Assembly (NCBI RefSeq): GCF_029227915.1
Contig: NC_079885.1
Location: 22,197,001-22,261,000, forward strand
Reading direction: 5' to 3'
Origin: Hydractinia symbiolongicarpus
Lineage: Eukaryota; Cnidaria; Hydrozoa; Anthoathecata; Hydractiniidae
DNA: 64,000 nt
A program made the translations under genes and the position numbers. Position 1 is the first letter of the stretch, and every line of letters starts with the position of its first letter. The notes under the pieces are model-generated. The model was not told where the DNA came from and did no database searches. It saw nothing but the letters and a program-made list of their open reading frames with translations. Shown here one piece after another: positions 60,409-64,000 of the stretch.

Positions 60409-60972
60409 TCAAAATAATAGAACTGCTGCGACATGCTTACAGCATCCTCCTGCTCCAGCTTTACATAAACATTTCGCATACAAAATATCACCACTTCTTT
60501 GACACAGGTGGACATAAACAGAATATTTTTCTCTTTTCATGGAAGCAGCTACAAAACATTTCACAAGAAAAGTTAATTTTTCAGCCATAACATTACTTTT
60601 AACTCTCACTTTCTTCACGTAGCTCTCCTTGAATAGTTGGTATCCAAGAATTTTATGCTTTGTAGCACCCTTCGGCTTGCTATCACAGCTATTTCCAAGA
60701 ACTAAATATTGGTGAATTTTCTCCTGGGTGATCGAAGGCATAGCTGCAAGATCAGTTGACCATTGACTTATATCTTCGTGTGTTCTTTCCTCCACTTCTT
60801 CGTCCCTCTCGGCATTTGTTAATTCTTTAAAAACAGGTCTTGGTACCACACAAGAGCTTTGAGAAAAGCTAGGCCCAAGATCTGTAGAGCTTAAAATTAT
60901 ATCTAAATCTGTATCCTTATTTATTACTTCCATTTCGACTTCTTTCACTCCTAAAACCTCACTAACTAACAA
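60409..60972 (-). CDS. SWIM zinc-finger protein of transposon, truncated
   Basis: Minus-strand frame of 187 residues starting MLVSEVLG. The N-terminal 90 residues are acidic. The C-terminal end reads ILYAKCLCKAGAGGCCKHVAA, a SWIM finger with Cys168, Cys170, Cys178 and His180. The frame stops six residues after the His (VLLF then stop). In related transposon and cnidarian proteins that I know, this finger is followed by a YqaJ/lambda-type exonuclease domain. Only 151 bases separate this stop from the transposase stop, so the nuclease portion is deleted. The remaining protein could still bind DNA or protein; function in transposition is unknown. Confidence 0.75.
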   Translation of the reverse strand: MLVSEVLGVKEVEMEVINKDTDLDIILSSTDLGPSFSQSSCVVPRPVFKELTNAERDEEVEERTHEDISQWSTDLAAMPSITQEKIHQYLVLGNSCDSKPKGATKHKILGYQLFKESYVKKVRVKSNVMAEKLTFLVKCFVAASMKREKYSVYVHLCQRSGDILYAKCLCKAGAGGCCKHVAAVLLF

Positions 60973-61142
60973 TATTTAAATGTTTACATCAATAACACGG
61001 GTTTTGGATAAGGGAGATAATGATTTTCTTGAGGAGATTTGAAAATTATCACAAACAATAACGGCTTTTTGTTATTATCGCCACAATAAAAAGAATGCTG
61101 TTATTTATTTACAAACTCTCGCTTCTGGGAGGGAAAACTGTA

Positions 61143-61197
61143 GAATACAACTACCATAATGCATTGCGAATTAGCCGTATAGAGGGAACGGGGAATT
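61143..61197 (-). repeat. Right terminal inverted repeat of transposon
   Basis: Exact reverse complement of 58595-58649. Confidence 0.95.
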
Positions 61198-63127
61198 TGA
61201 ACATAAACTTTTTTATTTGTAAAGCTTAACTCCTATGTTACACATAGAAACATAAAAAGTCTTAGTTATTTTCTATAACCTCAGCCTGATGTGTTTATAA
61301 ACAAGGTTGAAAAAACGAGTAGTGTATCTGGCACTTTAAACAAAGCCACTAAAAAATACAATGTACATTGCAAACTTTTGAGTTGTTGTTGCTAAACCCA
61401 AACGATCAATAAAGAAGTTTCCTCCAATTATTTATAGGTTTTTAAAACTTGTATGCCTTTGGAAAAGAGAGTTCTACACTATCTTTATTTGTAACACGAA
61501 TACCAACGGCCTGTAAAATCCTTAAAACACTGAAATGAAGGCAAATGAAATATTTTGTATCAGTAAAATGTATTAAATTATATATTAGTGTAAAGTGTAT
61601 TAGTGTAAAGAATGGTGATTCTAGAATGTGTAATACAGAACACAAGAATAATGTGATTATAAATCATAATTATATTTTAAGGGAATGACGTAAAATGTTA
61701 TGTAAATGTAATAATATTAAATCCTGGATTTCTTTTTAATAATATTGAAAAAATCATACCATAGTCTTCTTTTAGACGCAATAAAGATTGTAGCTAAAAT
61801 AACATGGAGTATTTATCTACAATACACTAAAATAGAACAAAACGTCGCCAGTTTTTAAAAACTTAACATAGGTTACGCTTTTGTCGAACATTGTCACTGT
61901 TTTCGAAATTAAAAGTTGAATAGTTTTTAATTAACAATAAAAATTTATTTAAACAAATTAACCTTTTAAAAAATTAAATATTGAATTACAAATGGCATGC
62001 TTGGTCAATCCGCCAATAAGAATTTTTTGCGCACTTTATTCCTATGAATTTGGTTTTGATATGTTACTTTCCATCATAAATTAATTTTCGGTTTACGTAG
62101 CTACTGATATTACTTATATGTTTTACATTTGTTACTACGAACTACGAATAGTTGTTTGTTTTCCCTATAAAAATTTTTATGTCCAATTAGAATAATTTAG
62201 CCTACTACAACGAGTGCTTATGTGTCACCTGATAAAGGAGCATTAGGAGCCGGCATGGAAGTAGGGAGGGGATGGGGTGCAGTTAATATTTTTGGAACAA
62301 ATTTGAAATATGTGTGTGTCTAAAAGAGAGCTGTGTATGTATCATTTTCAATAACTATACCTGATTGTTATAACTTGGTAAAATAGCACTTGAAGATAAA
62401 GATGTACAACTTGCGTAAGTCAATCTTATTTTCACTAAGTCTGTTTTTACGTGTCTGAAACTAGAACTTATTTGGCTTAGCTGTTCATTAAAATTAAAAG
62501 AAGCTGATAAATTGAAAACCCATTTGTTGAATCAACAGCCATAGATATCTCAGAAATTTGAGGTCTTCTGTGTTGCCTTAACGTTTGGAAGACCACTAAA
62601 GTATTATAAATTATATTACCTTTATTTTTTTGTACATTTAAAATCCGAAAAAAAGATGCTAATTAGTAAACAAATAATCATGAATTTTTAGCCTGTTAAT
62701 GTGATTATAGTTAACACAGCTTCCAAAAATACTATAATTTTTACTGCTTGATTGATACCAAAAGCTGGTTAGAGTGAAAAAAACCGATGATTTGATTGGT
62801 TTGTGGCTTTTTTTAGCAGGTCTTATCGAGTCATCGGTTGAAAACAAAATGGTACCAAAAAACGTAACAAATCGCTTCCAAAGTCGATACTCTCACAGCC
62901 AATAAGGAAGAAAGTGTGAAGAAATATACTTTCTTAGCAAGATTTCTCACAGAAACATACGGTTAACAAACTTTCATTTAACGGAACGTTTCTACTAACA
63001 TACTTTTTCGCCTACTCTTGTTAACTTTAGTACCTTCGTTAAACTTACAGCTATAGATTAGCATACTTGTTTTATTATTTTACCTTAGTGTAAAATAAAT
63101 CCTACATTTTCCGTTCAACAATCCAGT
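61198..63127. other. Non-coding right of transposon
   Basis: A/T-rich, no exon-like block recognised on either strand. TGTATTAGTGTAAAG-like short duplications occur near 61585-61610. The last 60 bases before psi-I resemble the upstream regions of G and psi-F. Confidence 0.45.
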
Positions 63128-63230
63128 ATGCAAGGCTAAACAGTTGTTAATGCAATGCCGAGACAGAGTGGTGCAACACTGGTGGTTTCCAAAAGGTGAA
63201 ATAACAATATTGGTCTGACACGCAGTTTGA
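63128..63230 (+). pseudogene. psi-I: exon 1 of a further tetraspan copy, with stops
   Basis: Exactly 103 nt from ATG to a GTAAG donor, the same length as exon 1 of copy G. It reads MQG, stop, TVVNAMPRQSGATLVV, then another stop, and ends ...LTRSL. The equivalent of MNVPTTRALG is degraded. No exon 2 with a WGG(L/I)W segment is seen in the remaining 770 bases, so the rest is lost or lies beyond the window. Confidence 0.75.
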
Positions 63231-64000
63231 GTAAGTGAGAGGTTAAACGGTAGCAGGTTATAAATATTGAAAAAAAATCCTTTTTTCGACCTAAATTCAC
63301 TCTTATTTAAAAATCAGTCAAGAATTACCGCACCTCAATCTCCTAGAAAACTCTAAATTTTGACATTACCACCAAACTGGTGTGAGAACCCTACCAGTTT
63401 TGTCACCAACCTGGTGTTTATTTGAATCAAAGTTACGGTTAAATATTACTACAAAATAGAATATGTAATACGATTGATTTTGCTAGAAAGGGACTACAAT
63501 GAATTGTACCTTGTATTTTCACTTCAACTGCTTCAACAAGCTCGATTTGGAATAATTCATAAAATGTGCGGTGTATGTATGTCTTCAAGGTTCTCTGTCC
63601 AAATATTGACCTACATGAAACATTTCGAAGTAAATACTATGCCTCGATAAACTTATCAAGTCTATATCCTTGACTAAAAATTCTTGGTTCGTTTTTTCTA
63701 TGTAGCTAAATAATGTTCAGAACAATGGATAAAAGAGAACTACTTATAAAAGAAAGAGTATTGTCCATTTGAAGATATAACTGCAATGCTTTTAACGCAG
63801 ATCAAACTTATTTAAGCTTTTTTTTTTAAATAGGCAAAAAATATTTGGGTGAAATTGCGGGAAATCAGTTTTTCATAAAAAAAGTGCGATCTGCTAAAAA
63901 TTTCTCAATATATCTATGGAGCCACTGGTTATTGTGTGCTGCTTACTGCAAAGTTATTGCAGATTGTGTAGTTGTTCTAGCCAAATAAATTATTTTTTTT
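63231..64000. other. Right edge, no gene seen
   Basis: A/T-rich sequence following psi-I exon 1. A short direct repeat around ACCAAACTGGTG / ACCAACCTGGTG lies near 63371-63415. The window ends before any further exon. Confidence 0.45.

Larger units (their letters stand above)
58595..61197. mobile_element. ISL2EU-like DNA transposon with two convergent genes
   Basis: Perfect 55-bp inverted repeats, starting AATTCCCCGTTCCCTCTATA, bound a 2.6-kb element. The left copy is 58595-58649 and the right copy 61143-61197. If the true ends are TCCCC/GGGGA, the flanks give an AT duplication, but the palindromic AATT makes this ambiguous. Inside are an intact THAP-DDE transposase (+) and a convergent SWIM-finger gene (-). 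In my knowledge of the family, ISL2EU elements pair a THAP/DDE transposase with a second protein carrying a YqaJ-type exonuclease. Here the nuclease part is missing. Perfect ends and an intact transposase indicate recent insertion. Confidence 0.85.

Overview
The window is AT-rich nuclear DNA of an animal. Genes are split by short GT-AG introns, one gene encodes an interferon regulatory factor (IRF) association domain, which is specific to animals, and there are DNA transposons, a LINE remnant and many minisatellites. The overall look, including a transposon family carrying a SWIM-finger partner gene, suggests an early-branching animal, most likely a cnidarian. That is an inference; no species marker is visible.

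Layout. From 2.2 to 5.05 kb lie the last four visible exons of an IRF-family gene (+ strand); its DNA-binding domain is not in the window. From 5 to 9.9 kb is non-coding, with one strong hairpin. From 9.9 to 57.3 kb is a head-to-tail array, all on the + strand, of four-transmembrane proteins resembling the MS4A/CD20-like family. Seven copies can be assembled completely (A 14336-16724, B 18600-20095, C 26672-31510, D 32506-36093, E 37122-39996, G 47390-49515, H 52800-57286). Three are wrecks (psi-J near 9.9-10.6 kb, psi-F 44574-46780, psi-I exon 1 at 63128). Every intact copy has four coding exons with intron phases 1, 2, 1, and a second exon of exactly 259 nt carrying TM1-TM3. Exon 1 gives a short N-terminus ending in a motif like MNVxxxRGLG. 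Exon 3 gives a tyrosine-rich extracellular loop bracketed by two cysteines, plus TM4 and a Cys cluster. Exon 4 gives a Gln/Pro/Met-rich tail that usually ends in a PPxY motif, the classic ligand of WW domains. C and D are the youngest duplicate pair; F, G, H and I form a second subfamily.

From 58.6 to 61.2 kb a recently inserted DNA transposon with perfect 55-bp inverted repeats carries an intact THAP + DDE transposase and a convergent gene ending in a SWIM zinc finger. It looks like an ISL2EU-type element whose second gene has lost its nuclease half. Other mobile remnants are a LINE fragment in intron 1 of H, a decayed coding transposon at 11.5-12.2 kb, inverted-repeat elements at 13.5 and 43.4 kb, and a small element nested in a tRNA-like SINE inside psi-F.

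How it fits together (inference): the array is a birth-and-death gene family whose membrane core is held constant while the extracellular loop and cytoplasmic tail diverge. The tails suggest recruitment of WW-domain proteins, for example NEDD4-type ubiquitin ligases. The IRF neighbour raises, but does not show, an immune connection.
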